A stretch of 64,000 bases of DNA. Source: Paenirhodobacter populi (GTDB lineage: Bacteria > Pseudomonadota > Alphaproteobacteria > Rhodobacterales > Rhodobacteraceae). The position numbers and the translations under genes are program-made. The notes below the pieces were generated by a model. It made no database searches, was not told where the DNA came from, and worked only from the letters and a program-made list of their open reading frames with translations. Location: positions 1 to 64,000 of the forward strand of contig NZ_SAUZ01000024.1 in the NCBI RefSeq assembly GCF_004022215.1. The letters are read 5' to 3'. Each line of letters starts with the position of its first letter. Position 1 is the first letter of the stretch. Of this stretch, positions 1-8,038 are shown in pieces.

Positions 1-282
1 CGCGACCCCATGGCGCACTTCCTCTTCAGCAGTCAGGTTCCCCGGCAACACGCTGAAGACGCCATAAGCATCTTCCATGGCTGCGCGGATGACATCCCTG
101 TCCTCGAATGAGCCTTGCACAAGCTCGACGCCAGCATTCCGCAGCCTCAAGGATGCGGTCCCGGCGGCGTCCAATACAAGCGCGCGAACGGGCCACCCTG
201 CCTTCAGCAAGGCTTTGGCGACAGATCCTCCCTGCCGCCCGGTGGCGCCGAAAACCAGCATGGGTCTTTTGTCATCGGTCAT
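1..282 (-). CDS. NmrA-like NAD(P)-binding protein, 3' end outside window
   Basis: The first 94 codons of a minus-strand gene are visible; the rest lies beyond base 1. After a short start (MTDDKRPM) comes a nucleotide-binding motif GATGRQGGSVAK at about residues 11-22, followed by a region matching NmrA/YtfG-type atypical short-chain reductases (ALLKAGWPVRALV, then a VQGSFEDRD segment typical of the second Rossmann strand). Such proteins are quinone or NAD(P)-sensing reductases. It is divergent from an HxlR regulator 90 bp away, a pairing known for quinone reductase genes such as the qor2/QorR type, so redox or electrophile control is plausible. Substrate cannot be assigned. Confidence 0.7.
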   Translation of the reverse strand, partial: MTDDKRPMLVFGATGRQGGSVAKALLKAGWPVRALVLDAAGTASLRLRNAGVELVQGSFEDRDVIRAAMEDAYGVFSVLPGNLTAEEEVRHGVA

Positions 283-371
283 TGGATACCCTCGCATGGA
301 ACAAGGGCTATCCATATATACCAATATAAACCTGCCGGAAGACGGCACATTTTTCTGCATCAGGCACAAGG
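283..371. promoter_or_regulatory. Divergent promoter region of the NmrA-like gene and the HxlR regulator
   Basis: This 89-bp gap holds an AT-rich tract at about 310-331 (TATCCATATATACCAATATA) in otherwise GC-rich DNA. It is the natural place for back-to-back promoters and an HxlR operator. No canonical sigma-70 hexamer pair is clear, so the operator assignment is inference from gene arrangement. Confidence 0.35.
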
Positions 372-785
372 ATGATACCCTTGGACGAACAGATACATGC
401 CGACGCACCACAAGGGTCTGGGGATAGCCGGGTGTTCAGGCCCGTTCCATCAAACGGGGTCTGCGCCCTGTTGAGCGACAAGTGGACTGTTCCAGTCCTT
501 TGGCGGCTTTCACTCGCGGAGGGACATCGGCTCCGCTTCTCAACGCTCAAAAAGGAGGTGGACGGTGTCACTCAGCGCATGCTGACACGCACGCTCCGCA
601 ACCTTGAGCGCGATGGACTGATTGCCCGCTACTATTTCCCGGAAGTGCCCCCGCGCGTCGAATATGAACTGACCGACATGGGTATCGGCGCCTTGCGCGC
701 TCTTGAGGAGTTTAACTTCTGGGTCCGCGACAACCTGCATTCCATCAGAGAGAACCGCCACGCTTACGACGAAGTGAGATTGTAA
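372..785 (+). CDS. HxlR-family winged-helix transcriptional regulator
   Basis: A 137-aa DNA-binding protein with the HxlR winged-helix fold from about residue 28 to 120. The recognisable core is SDKWTVPVLWRL, then RFSTLKKEVDGVTQRMLTRTLRNLERDGLIAR, then a wing ending in VEYELTDMG. A single cysteine (Cys31) sits just before the first helix, where redox-sensing members of the family (YodB, QorR type) carry their sensing cysteine; sensing by this protein is inference. The start is ATG at 372, with only a weak AAGG immediately upstream. It is divergent from the NmrA-like reductase and likely represses that gene and itself. Confidence 0.85.
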   Translation: MIPLDEQIHADAPQGSGDSRVFRPVPSNGVCALLSDKWTVPVLWRLSLAEGHRLRFSTLKKEVDGVTQRMLTRTLRNLERDGLIARYYFPEVPPRVEYELTDMGIGALRALEEFNFWVRDNLHSIRENRHAYDEVRL

Positions 786-925
786 CCCCATATCATTCAG
801 ATCGGACGCCAGATGCATACGGTTCCTTCGCCGGGCTTGACCAAACGACCGCTTTAGGGAACGCCGCCGCGCGGCATCAATGTTTCTCGACCGGACTCTT
901 AATGCCGAACAGGATGCGTCCTTCC

Positions 926-1852
926 TCAGATAGGCGCATCCTCCGATGCGAGCCGGGCAGTCGACAAGGCATATTGCCCAGGTGGCTGGCCGACCTCGCG
1001 GGCGAAGGCCGTATTGAACGCACTGGCCGAGCCATAACCCAGGGCCGCGCCGATCTCGGCCAGGCTGCCGTCGCCGCGCCGCAGCCGGTCTTTGGCGAGG
1101 CTCATCCGCCAGCCGGTCAGATAGGCCATCGGCGCGCGGCCGACCTCGCGCTCGAACCGCGCAAAGAAGGCGGAGCGCGACAGGCCCGCGGCGCGGGCCA
1201 GTTCCGCCACCGTCCACGGTCGCGCCGGATCGGCATGCAGGGCGCGCAGGGCGATGGACAGATGCGGATCGCTCAGCCCCCGCAGCAGGCCCGGCGGGGC
1301 AGAGATGCCGCCCGAGGCGCGGAAGGCCTCAATCAGCAGGACCTCCAGCAGCCGTTCCAGCACCACCTCGCGCCCCGGCCGGGTCGCCCGCGCCTCATCC
1401 GCCACCAGTTGGATCAGCGTCGCCAGCCGCGCCTCGCCGCGGATGACGACCAGATCGGGAAGCAGGGTCAGCAACAGCGCGGCATCCCGCGCGGCGAAGG
1501 TGCAGTGGCCCACCAGCTGCTGCGTCGTGACCGGCAGGTCAGGGTCGCCGATGCGCATCTGCCCGGGCGCGAGCAGGACGGGCTCGGTGAGCCGTCCCTT
1601 TGGCAGAACCGGATCGGGGCTTGAGATCGTGAAGCCCCGCGCGGCCGGGATCAGGGCGAAGTCGCCCTCCTCCAGCAGGACCGGCGACCGCCCGTCGACT
1701 TCCAGCAGCGCCCGACCGGCGAGGGTCAGGTTGTAGAAGACGATGCCGTCTTCCTCCCGGCGCACCCGCCACGCGCCCGAGGCGCTGGCGACCTTGGCAT
1801 AGGGCGCGCCGGGGCGGAGCAAGGTCACGATCTGGGTCAGCGGATCGGTCAT
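926..1852 (-). CDS. AraC-family regulator with N-terminal cupin-type sensor domain
   Basis: A 308-aa regulator. The N-terminal about 180 residues form a cupin-like ligand domain (GIVFYNLTLAGRALLEVDG, LLEEGDFALIPAARGF). The C-terminal about 100 residues hold the two AraC helix-turn-helix motifs: WTVAELARAAGLSRSAFFARFEREVG and LAEIGAALGYGSASAFNTAFAREVGQPP. I chose ATG at 1852 (MTDPLTQIV), because the reading frame runs on without similarity into the divergent promoter and the neighbouring gene. It faces an SDR gene across about 106 bp. AraC/SDR divergent pairs are common and the regulator probably controls the SDR. The ligand is unknown. Confidence 0.85.
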   Translation of the reverse strand: MTDPLTQIVTLLRPGAPYAKVASASGAWRVRREEDGIVFYNLTLAGRALLEVDGRSPVLLEEGDFALIPAARGFTISSPDPVLPKGRLTEPVLLAPGQMRIGDPDLPVTTQQLVGHCTFAARDAALLLTLLPDLVVIRGEARLATLIQLVADEARATRPGREVVLERLLEVLLIEAFRASGGISAPPGLLRGLSDPHLSIALRALHADPARPWTVAELARAAGLSRSAFFARFEREVGRAPMAYLTGWRMSLAKDRLRRGDGSLAEIGAALGYGSASAFNTAFAREVGQPPGQYALSTARLASEDAPI

Positions 1853-1958
1853 GGCGGCCTGTGGTTTGGACGATCGGTAAATCATCATGGACTTCGGATT
1901 ATAGGTGGTCGCGCGCGGGATGGCCAGATCGGATGGGCAACAGCGAAAGGACCCCACC

Positions 1959-2711
1959 ATGCCCACCATCCTGATCACCGGCTGCTCCTCGGGCTTCGGC
2001 CTCGAGACCGCGCGGCACTTCCTCGCCAAAGGCTGGACCGTCATCGCCACGATGCGGACCCCGAAGGCCGATCTGCTGCCCGCCTCCGAGCGGCTGACGA
2101 TCCTGCCGCTCGACGTCACCGACCCGGCGAGCATCGCCGCCGCGGTGGCGGCCGCGGGCGAGATCGACGTGCTGGTGAACAACGCCGGCATCGGCTGGCT
2201 TAACGCGCTCGAGGGCACCCCGATCAGCGTCGTGCGCGACATCTTCGAGACCAACACCATCGGCACCATCGCGATGATCCAGGCGGTGCTGCCGCAGTTC
2301 CGCACCCGCCGCGCGGGCGTGATCATCAACGTGACCTCCAGCGTGACGCTGAAGAATTACGACCTGCTGTCGGTCTATACCGCCAGCAAGGCGGCGGTGA
2401 ACGCGCTGACCGAGGTGATGGCGCTGGAACTCGCCCCCTTCGGCATCCGCAGCCATGTCGTGCTGCCGGGGCAGGCACCGGGGACCGCCTTTTCCGCCAG
2501 TGCCCGCGAACGGCTGACACAGGCGGGCGGCTTTCCGGAGCCCTATGCCGAGATGGTCGAAGGGGTCTTCGCACGGCTCACCAGCGGGTCAGGCGAAGAA
2601 AAGACCAGACCGGAAGACGTGGCCGCCGCGATCTGGCGCATCGCGACCGATCCAACCGCACCGATGTGTATGCCCGCGGGCGCAGATGCCGTGGCGCTGT
2701 TCAAAGGCTGA
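1959..2711 (+). CDS. Short-chain dehydrogenase/reductase (classical SDR)
   Basis: A 250-aa NAD(P)(H)-dependent oxidoreductase. It has the cofactor motif TGCSSGFG (residues 7-14), NNAG at 74-77, a catalytic Ser near 127-128 and the YxxxK pair Tyr140/Lys144 (YTASK). Length and motif order are normal for classical SDRs. ATG at 1959 follows GAAAGGACCCCACC; an in-frame start at 1905 would run into the divergent regulator's promoter and is less likely. Substrate is not deducible. The neighbouring AraC regulator suggests inducible expression. Confidence 0.88.
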   Translation: MPTILITGCSSGFGLETARHFLAKGWTVIATMRTPKADLLPASERLTILPLDVTDPASIAAAVAAAGEIDVLVNNAGIGWLNALEGTPISVVRDIFETNTIGTIAMIQAVLPQFRTRRAGVIINVTSSVTLKNYDLLSVYTASKAAVNALTEVMALELAPFGIRSHVVLPGQAPGTAFSASARERLTQAGGFPEPYAEMVEGVFARLTSGSGEEKTRPEDVAAAIWRIATDPTAPMCMPAGADAVALFKG

Positions 2712-3046
2712 GTCGTACTGCGCCCTCATCCGGAGATTCCCGCGCAGGAGGTCGCGCCAGATTGAAGTTGCTGCGCTGAAGACGAATGGCTGTTCTCGGG
2801 AACACCGCTGCGCAGCGATAGCGCGTGTTGAGCGGCAGTTTCAGGCCGTCCTCTACGGCTAGGGCGCCGGGTTGCCTGAGATCGGCAAGCCTGCCGGTTG
2901 CTGTGCCGCAGCATGTTGCTCGAAGCGCTTAGCAGATTGGCAGCGGCACTATCGACCGCGCCCGAAGTGTGCTCCGAATTCATTCCGGCGCAGGGGGGCG
3001 GTTCTAGCCCCCATCATGGGTCTAGAGGAAAGCCGCTAACCGCTTC
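2712..3046. other. 335-bp intergenic stretch without a supportable gene
   Basis: Between the SDR stop and the 3' end of the AAA ATPase no reading frame shows recognisable protein similarity. An 85-codon minus-strand frame (2726-2983) has Ser/Arg-rich low-quality coding and no convincing ribosome binding site. Near 3003-3026 there is an imperfect inverted repeat (CTAGACCCAT / ATGGGGGCTAG) just downstream of the ATPase stop. It could end that transcript but lacks a U-run. Confidence 0.5.
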
Positions 3047-4300
3047 TTACTCGGCCGCAGTTGCCACCCGCACTGAAACCGGAGCCAGCGCCTCGGCTCT
3101 GGCGGCGACACCGGGATCGTCGCGATGTGCCAGCAGCCAGCCCTGCACTACGGCGGGGTTGAGGCGTTCCTGCCCGATCACCCGCTCGAAGGCCAGCGCC
3201 AGCGCGATCTCGCCGGGGAAGAACCGTTCGAACAGTCTGCGGGCGGTTCCGGCGCCGATCAGGCCCATCTCGACATGCAAATCTGCGCGGCCCGGCCGGA
3301 TTAACGCCGGATCGAGCCGGTCGAGATGGTTCGTCGTCATCACCAGCGCCCGACCCTCCTGTGCGCCGACACCGTCGATGGCGTTCAACAGGCCCGAAAA
3401 GCTGATGCCGCCCCGGCGGTCGCCTGCCTCACGCTGGCTGAAGACGGCATCCACATCCTCGATGGCGATCAGGCTGCGCTTCGGGGCCGACATCATCGCC
3501 TCGCGCAGCGCATCGTCTGTCAGGGTCGCGCGACCTACGTCCAGCGTGGCGATGTCCAGCCCCAGCTCCGAGGTAAGCGCGCGGATCAGGCTTGATTTGC
3601 CGGTGCCGGGCGGTCCGTAGAACAAATAGCCCCACCGCCACGGTACACCCCGCGTCGCATACCAGTCGCTGGTGGCATAGAACCAGCGCATGTCTTCCAG
3701 CACCTGCAAGGCCCGATCATCCTCGACCACAACGCTGTCGATGCTGCGGCGCGGCACCTCACCCACATCGTCCCAATAGCTGTCGCGCAGGATATGCAGC
3801 ATCGGCCCGCTGCGGTCGCGCAGCGCGGCGATCCGGGCGCCCTCGTCGATCCAGCCGGTCAGCGTGGCGATGCTGCCGAAGAGCAGGCCGACTTCCAATG
3901 TTTCCATCGGCCGCTGCTCGTGCGATCCGCCGACCCGGGCCTTTTCGTTGATCGAGCGCGTAAGGCGGGCGATATGGCCCTGCACGATGAACCAGTGCTT
4001 TCCGGGGGCGGGGGCATAGCCGCTCGTCCCCGCATTCCAGCGGGTGTCCGTCAGCCGCACCTGCAGGACATGGGCGAGGACCCCGTTCGCCTCCATCCAC
4101 AGCGAAAGGTGCCGATAGGCCGTAGAGCGGTTGTCCAGCGCCAGTTGCGCCCAGAGGCGGCGCGACAGCAGGCGACCGATCACGCCAACAGCCGTCCGGC
4201 CAAGCGCCACCGTCACGCCTATAGTTCCAAGCGCGAGGCCACCCGCGAAGATATCGCTGGCCATTGCGCTAGCAAGTAAGGTTTGAAGGGCCTCGGTCAT
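3047..4300 (-). CDS. BCS1-like AAA ATPase
   Basis: A 417-aa ATPase related to mitochondrial BCS1. A hydrophobic N-terminal helix (about residues 17-45) is followed by a BCS1-N-like segment to about 215 and then one AAA module. That module has Walker A GPPGTGKS (229-236), Walker B LIAIEDVD (277-284), sensor-1 MTTNH (321-325) and the RPGRAD arginine motif (335-340). In mitochondria BCS1 moves the folded Rieske protein across the inner membrane. Bacterial homologues are scattered, their roles are mostly unknown, and some sit in conflict-type loci. Here no bc1 gene is adjacent. The start overlaps a 42-codon upstream frame by ATGA. Confidence 0.85.
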   Translation of the reverse strand: MTEALQTLLASAMASDIFAGGLALGTIGVTVALGRTAVGVIGRLLSRRLWAQLALDNRSTAYRHLSLWMEANGVLAHVLQVRLTDTRWNAGTSGYAPAPGKHWFIVQGHIARLTRSINEKARVGGSHEQRPMETLEVGLLFGSIATLTGWIDEGARIAALRDRSGPMLHILRDSYWDDVGEVPRRSIDSVVVEDDRALQVLEDMRWFYATSDWYATRGVPWRWGYLFYGPPGTGKSSLIRALTSELGLDIATLDVGRATLTDDALREAMMSAPKRSLIAIEDVDAVFSQREAGDRRGGISFSGLLNAIDGVGAQEGRALVMTTNHLDRLDPALIRPGRADLHVEMGLIGAGTARRLFERFFPGEIALALAFERVIGQERLNPAVVQGWLLAHRDDPGVAARAEALAPVSVRVATAAE

Positions 4301-4425
4301 CGGACGGCCTCCCGCAGATCAGGGAGCCAGCCAGACGATACGCCGCTGCCGAGAACGAAATGAAATTTGCGGACAGCCCCCGCCGCGTCCGCAGCCGGGT
4401 GGCCATCCAGAACGGGAATGCCCAT
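4297..4425 (-). CDS. Possible 42-aa small protein coupled to the BCS1-like ATPase
   Basis: A short frame begins at ATG 4425 and ends in TGA at 4297-4299, overlapping the ATPase start codon in an ATGA arrangement. That arrangement suggests translational coupling. The product (starts MGIPVLDGHP, ends DLREAVR) has no family I recognise and no membrane segment. It has no strong ribosome binding site, and the frame stays open about 20 codons further upstream, so it could be the tail of a decayed gene. Existence is inferred from the overlap only. Confidence 0.3.
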   Translation of the reverse strand: MGIPVLDGHPAADAAGAVRKFHFVLGSGVSSGWLPDLREAVR

Positions 4426-4878
4426 GATGATGCCCCGATGTTCCGTTGATGAGCCGACCCGAGGTCATCCTTGCGATCTGCCCTTCCGGAAGCTCCGTTT
4501 CAGGCGAGGATCAGCCCGCGAAGGGCGCAGCGATTGACGATCATGTAAGGCTCTCCTTTTGTCAGCGGTTACGGATTGGGGCACAAGGCCGAGGCGGTCT
4601 CTCTAACGGTCGGGAGCGATTCTGGCAAAGCGTGAATGGTGAGGCAAAACCGACTATTGCCGATCCGCATCATGGACGAGAGCGGGTGGCATTATGGCCG
4701 GGAAGGAGCGAAAGACAGCCTCCCCATCGAAACGGGCGGCGAGTCTTTCAGGAACGAAGAAGCTCTCGGCAGACGGATGCACGCGCTTCAGCGAACAAAT
4801 CTGTTTGCCGCTTGCATCCCGATGGACAGAACCCTGTCACAAATGGACAACTCAGGTGTCACCTGACAATAGGTGGAT
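4426..4878. other. Gene-poor stretch between the ATPase locus and tRNA-Lys
   Basis: No conserved protein is visible in any frame. The only item with a good translation signal is a 14-codon minus-strand frame at 4500-4544 (MIVNRCALRGLILA), which has AGGAG 8 nt before its ATG. It could be a leader peptide for the downstream small ORF and ATPase. Longer plus-strand frames here run through the tRNA and read its antisense, so they are not genes. Confidence 0.4.
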
Positions 4879-4954
4879 TGGTGAGCCGGCTGGGGTTCGA
4901 ACCCAGGACCTACTGATTAAAAGTCAGTTGCTCTACCGGCTGAGCTACCGGCTC
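4879..4954 (-). tRNA. tRNA-Lys (anticodon TTT)
   Basis: On the minus strand a full cloverleaf is readable. The acceptor stem is GAGCCGG/CCGGCTC, the D arm GCTC..GAGC, and the anticodon stem ACTGA/TCAGT around loop CTTTTAA (anticodon TTT). The T arm is CTGGG-TTCGAAC-CCCAG, with discriminator A and an encoded CCA at 4879-4881. The tRNA 3' end faces the accessory-looking region at 1-4.8 kb, the usual geometry for an island integrated at a tRNA gene. Confidence 0.97.
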
Positions 4955-4966
4955 ACACTGGGGCGC

Positions 4967-4995
4967 TCTCTACAAACCAAGTTCCTGCCGGTCAA
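4967..4995 (-). promoter_or_regulatory. Sigma-70-type promoter of tRNA-Lys
   Basis: Reading the minus strand, TTGACC (-35) is followed by a 17-nt spacer and TAGAGA (-10). The -10 ends 12 nt before the first base of tRNA-Lys. Confidence 0.6.
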
Positions 4996-5048
4996 GGCCG
5001 AATCCCGCCGAAAACGCGCCACTGGAAAAATAGAACGGCGGGGCGTAT

Positions 5049-5888
5049 ATGCGCGGGATGACTCGCACGCTTGCCCCTGACGGCCTGCCGTTCATGAAAA
5101 TGCACGGGCTCGGCAATGATTTCGTGGTGATCGACGCCCGTGAGGGCGACGATCCGGTCACGCCTGCGCTGGCGCGGGCGCTTGGGGACCGGCACCGGGG
5201 CGTGGGATTCGATCAGCTTGCGGTGATCCGGCCCTCGGACCGGGCGGACTTCGCGCTGGAGTTCTGGAATTCCGACGGATCGCGGGCGGGGGCCTGCGGC
5301 AATGCCACGCGCTGCGTTTCGGACTGGATGATGGGGCAGCTCGGGCTGGATCGGCTCTCGCTGGTGACGGAACGCGGCGTGCTGCGGGCGGTGCGGCGCG
5401 GGGACGGGCTGGTGTCGGTGAACATGGGCGCGCCGATCCTTGAGGCCGCGCAGATCCCGGTCGCGGCGGATCCGATGCACCTGCCGCTGGATGGCGATCC
5501 GGTCGCGGTGGGGATGGGCAATCCGCATTGCATCTTCTTCGTCCCGGATGCCGAAGCGGTGGATGTCGAAGCCATCGGCTCGCGGATCGAGCATGACCCG
5601 ATCTTCCCCGAGCGGACGAATGTGGAATTCGCCGCGCTGACCGGGCTGGACCGGCTGCGGATGCGGGTCTGGGAACGCGGCGCCGGGATCACGCTGGCCT
5701 GCGGCTCAGGCACCTGCGCCACTGCCGTCGCCGCGCATCTGAAAGGGCTGACCGGGCGGCATGTGCTGGTCGATGTCGACGGCGGGCAGCTTGAGATCGA
5801 CTGGCGCGAGGATGGCGTCTGGATGACCGGGCCGACGGCTCTGGTGTTCGAGGCGCGGCTGTCGCCCGCATTTCTGGCCGCGTCATGA
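5049..5888 (+). CDS. dapF: Diaminopimelate epimerase
   Basis: Interconverts LL- and meso-diaminopimelate for lysine and peptidoglycan synthesis in the cytoplasm. The 279-aa protein has both halves of the duplicated fold and both catalytic cysteines: Cys83 in ACGNATRC and Cys218 in ACGSGTCA. Other family blocks are [35 protein letters not shown] and NVEFAALTG. Start codons at 5049, 5058 or 5094 are all possible; I keep 5049 because the family usually has some residues before MKMHG. Its TGA overlaps the ATG of mtaB (ATGA), so the two are translationally coupled. Confidence 0.95.
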   Translation: MRGMTRTLAPDGLPFMKMHGLGNDFVVIDAREGDDPVTPALARALGDRHRGVGFDQLAVIRPSDRADFALEFWNSDGSRAGACGNATRCVSDWMMGQLGLDRLSLVTERGVLRAVRRGDGLVSVNMGAPILEAAQIPVAADPMHLPLDGDPVAVGMGNPHCIFFVPDAEAVDVEAIGSRIEHDPIFPERTNVEFAALTGLDRLRMRVWERGAGITLACGSGTCATAVAAHLKGLTGRHVLVDVDGGQLEIDWREDGVWMTGPTALVFEARLSPAFLAAS

Positions 5889-7138
5889 ACCCGCCCGTCT
5901 TCGCCACGCTGGGATGCCGGCTGAACGCCTATGAGACCGAGGCGATGCGGGAACTCTCCGCCGCCGCCGGGCTGGAAAACGCCGTCATCGTCAACACCTG
6001 CGCCGTGACCGCCGAGGCGGTGCGCAAGGCGAAGCAGGAAATCCGCCGTCTCGCCCGCGAAAACCCCGGCGCGCCGGTGATCGTCACCGGCTGCGCCGCG
6101 CAGACGGAACCCGAAACCTTCGCCGGAATGCCCGAGGTCACCCGCGTCATCGGCAACCACGAAAAGATGCAGGCGGAAACGTGGCAATCGCTCCGCGCCC
6201 CCGATTTCATCGGCGCGACCGAGCGGGTGATGGTCGATGATATCATGTCCGTCCGGGAAACCGCCGGGCATCTGATCGACGGCTTCGGCCGCCACCGCGC
6301 CTATGTGCAGGTGCAGAACGGCTGCGACCACCGCTGCACCTTCTGCATCATCCCCTATGGCCGGGGCAATTCGCGGTCCGTCCCCGCCGGAGTGGTGATC
6401 GAACAGATCAAACGACTGGTCGATCGCGGCTTCAACGAGGTGGTGCTGACCGGGGTGGACCTGACCTCATGGGGGGCCGACCTGCCGGGCGAGCCGCGCC
6501 TTGGCGATCTGGTGATGCGGATCCTGCGGCTGGTGCCGGATCTGCCGCGGCTCAGGATTTCCTCGATCGACAGTATCGAGGCGGACGACAACCTGATGCT
6601 GGCCATCGCCACCGAGCCGCGCCTGATGCCGCATCTGCACCTGTCCCTTCAGGCAGGCGACGACATGATCCTCAAGCGGATGAAGCGCCGCCACCTGCGC
6701 GACGACGCGATCCGTTTCTGCGAGGAGGCGCGCCGCCTGCGCCCCGGCATCCTGTTCGGCGCCGACATCATCGCCGGTTTCCCGACGGAGACCGAGGCAA
6801 TGTTCGAGAATTCGCTGAAGCTGGTCGATGACTGCGGGCTGACCTTCCTGCATGTCTTTCCCTATTCGGCGCGTCAGGGCACACCCGCCGCGCGGATGCC
6901 GCGCGTGCCCGGCCCGGCGATCAAGGACCGCGCCGCCCGCCTGCGCGCCAAGGGGCAGGAGGCGCTGCGGCGGCATCTGGAATCCGAGGTCGGGCAGGAA
7001 CGGGTGATCCTGACAGAAGGCCCGCGCGCCGGACGGACGGAATATTTCACCGAGGTGGCCTTTGACCGCGACATGCCCGAGGGCACGATCCTGATGCTGC
7101 GCATCAGCGGACATGACGGCGCCCGGTTGCAGGCGTAG
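5885..7138 (+). CDS. mtaB: tRNA threonylcarbamoyladenosine methylthiotransferase
   Basis: A 417-aa radical-SAM methylthiotransferase that would convert t6A37 to ms2t6A37 in tRNAs reading ANN codons. Its N-terminal MTTase domain carries the three cluster cysteines Cys11, Cys39 and Cys70. The radical SAM CxxxCxxC motif is Cys147/Cys151/Cys154 (CDHRCTFC). The length fits MtaB rather than the longer MiaB, and the N-terminus [12 protein letters not shown] is MtaB-like. Overlaps dapF by ATGA. TsaD, which makes its t6A substrate, is encoded at 58857-59966. Confidence 0.92.
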   Translation: MNPPVFATLGCRLNAYETEAMRELSAAAGLENAVIVNTCAVTAEAVRKAKQEIRRLARENPGAPVIVTGCAAQTEPETFAGMPEVTRVIGNHEKMQAETWQSLRAPDFIGATERVMVDDIMSVRETAGHLIDGFGRHRAYVQVQNGCDHRCTFCIIPYGRGNSRSVPAGVVIEQIKRLVDRGFNEVVLTGVDLTSWGADLPGEPRLGDLVMRILRLVPDLPRLRISSIDSIEADDNLMLAIATEPRLMPHLHLSLQAGDDMILKRMKRRHLRDDAIRFCEEARRLRPGILFGADIIAGFPTETEAMFENSLKLVDDCGLTFLHVFPYSARQGTPAARMPRVPGPAIKDRAARLRAKGQEALRRHLESEVGQERVILTEGPRAGRTEYFTEVAFDRDMPEGTILMLRISGHDGARLQA

Positions 7139-7266
7139 CCGGGGGCGCTGCCCCCGTCGATGGAAGGCCCGGCGCGGCCACGGGCCGCGCGTTCGCCGGG
7201 GCGGCCTTCCACTGGAAGGCCTCTTTTCCCGGCTCACCCCCCGGGATATTTATGGAAACACGAAAG
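7139..7266 (+). repeat. Intergenic structured repeat, copy 1 (plus orientation)
   Basis: Hairpin 1 is GGGGGCGCTGCCCCC at 7141-7155. A longer GC-rich middle follows, including GGAAGGCC-type arms, and then the conserved tail CACCCCCCGGGATATTTATG with GGAAAC at about 7234-7262. This is the longest copy, and its end reads ACGAAA where most copies read ATGAA. It lies directly after the mtaB stop. Confidence 0.75.
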
Positions 7267-7320
7267 GCAGGAAGGCCGCCCATTCTTCCCCCGCGGTTTT
7301 TCCATTGGTTTCGCGGGCCC

Positions 7321-7478
7321 AGGCTGTGTCAAAACTCAGTTCCGGCACAGCACCGGAGAATGCGGTTCTCCACAGTGGCACCTATGTTCACATCGGCGCG
7401 CGCAGATGGCCTAAGGGTGGCTTCGTGAGAGAATTTCGTTCTGAGCCACTGTCATAAAGGTGAGTTTTGACACAGCCT
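7321..7478. mobile_element. MITE-like element with perfect 18-bp terminal inverted repeats
   Basis: AGGCTGTGTCAAAACTCA at 7321-7338 is repeated exactly as its reverse complement at 7461-7478, bounding a 158-bp element with no full transposase gene. The interior has short fragments that could be the ends of a transposase frame, so it looks internally deleted. The ends resemble insertion sequences of the IS5 type, but family assignment needs a search. No clear target duplication is visible. It sits between mtaB and arfB in intergenic DNA. Confidence 0.7.
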
Positions 7479-7558
7479 CGGCCCTTTTCGGGTGAGATAC
7501 TTGTGGAAAGCAAGCGGCATATGCTGGCGCTTTCCGCTGATGCGGATAGGTTTGCGGA

Positions 7559-7981
7559 ATGCTCTGGATCAACGACACGCTGGCAATCGCCGATTGGGAA
7601 CTGACGGAAAGCTTCACCCGCGCGCAGGGGCCGGGGGGGCAGAACGTCAACAAGGTCTCGACGGCGGTGGAGCTGCGGTTCGAGGCGGACCGCTCGCCGG
7701 GGCTGACACCGGCGGTGAAGGCGCGGCTGAAGCGCATCGCCGGGCGGAAATGGACCTCGGACGGTGCCATCGTGATCCGCGCCGAGGAAACCCGCAGTCA
7801 GGCGCGCAACCGCGAACTGGCGCGCGAAAGGCTGGTGGAGATGATCCGTCAGGCCCTTGTCGCGCCGAAGCGCCGGGTGGCGACGAAGCCAACGCTTGGC
7901 AGTCAGCGGCGGCGGTTGAAGGCAAAGACCATGCGCGGCGCGGTCAAGGCATTGCGCGGAACCATAGAAGACGACCCCTAG
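7559..7981 (+). CDS. arfB: Peptidyl-tRNA hydrolase ArfB, ribosome rescue factor
   Basis: A 140-aa release-factor-like protein that hydrolyses peptidyl-tRNA on stalled ribosomes lacking a stop codon. The catalytic GGQ motif is at residues 26-28 (GPGGQNVNKVSTAVELRF is the family block). A Lys/Arg-rich C-terminal tail follows (RRRLKAKTMRGAVKALRG region), which in ArfB enters the empty mRNA channel. The absence of codon-recognition domains and the short length separate it from RF1/RF2. Upstream lies the MITE. Confidence 0.93.
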   Translation: MLWINDTLAIADWELTESFTRAQGPGGQNVNKVSTAVELRFEADRSPGLTPAVKARLKRIAGRKWTSDGAIVIRAEETRSQARNRELARERLVEMIRQALVAPKRRVATKPTLGSQRRRLKAKTMRGAVKALRGTIEDDP

Positions 7982-8038
7982 GGCCGGATTGCCCCCGATG
8001 CCTTTTCGTCAGGACCGGGCAGACCGAAACCGGGATGA

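Noticed and set aside
1853-2329. Upstream extension of the AraC regulator frame into the SDR gene
   Set aside because: The extension is antisense to the SDR and shows no AraC-family similarity. The cupin domain begins right after MTDPL.
2726-2983. 85-codon minus-strand frame between the SDR and the AAA ATPase
   Set aside because: No ribosome binding site, Ser/Arg-rich composition, no family similarity I can recognise.
4446-5080. Plus-strand frames crossing tRNA-Lys
   Set aside because: Their ends are translations of tRNA antisense (GFEPRTY, GVRTQDLL), a common annotation artefact.
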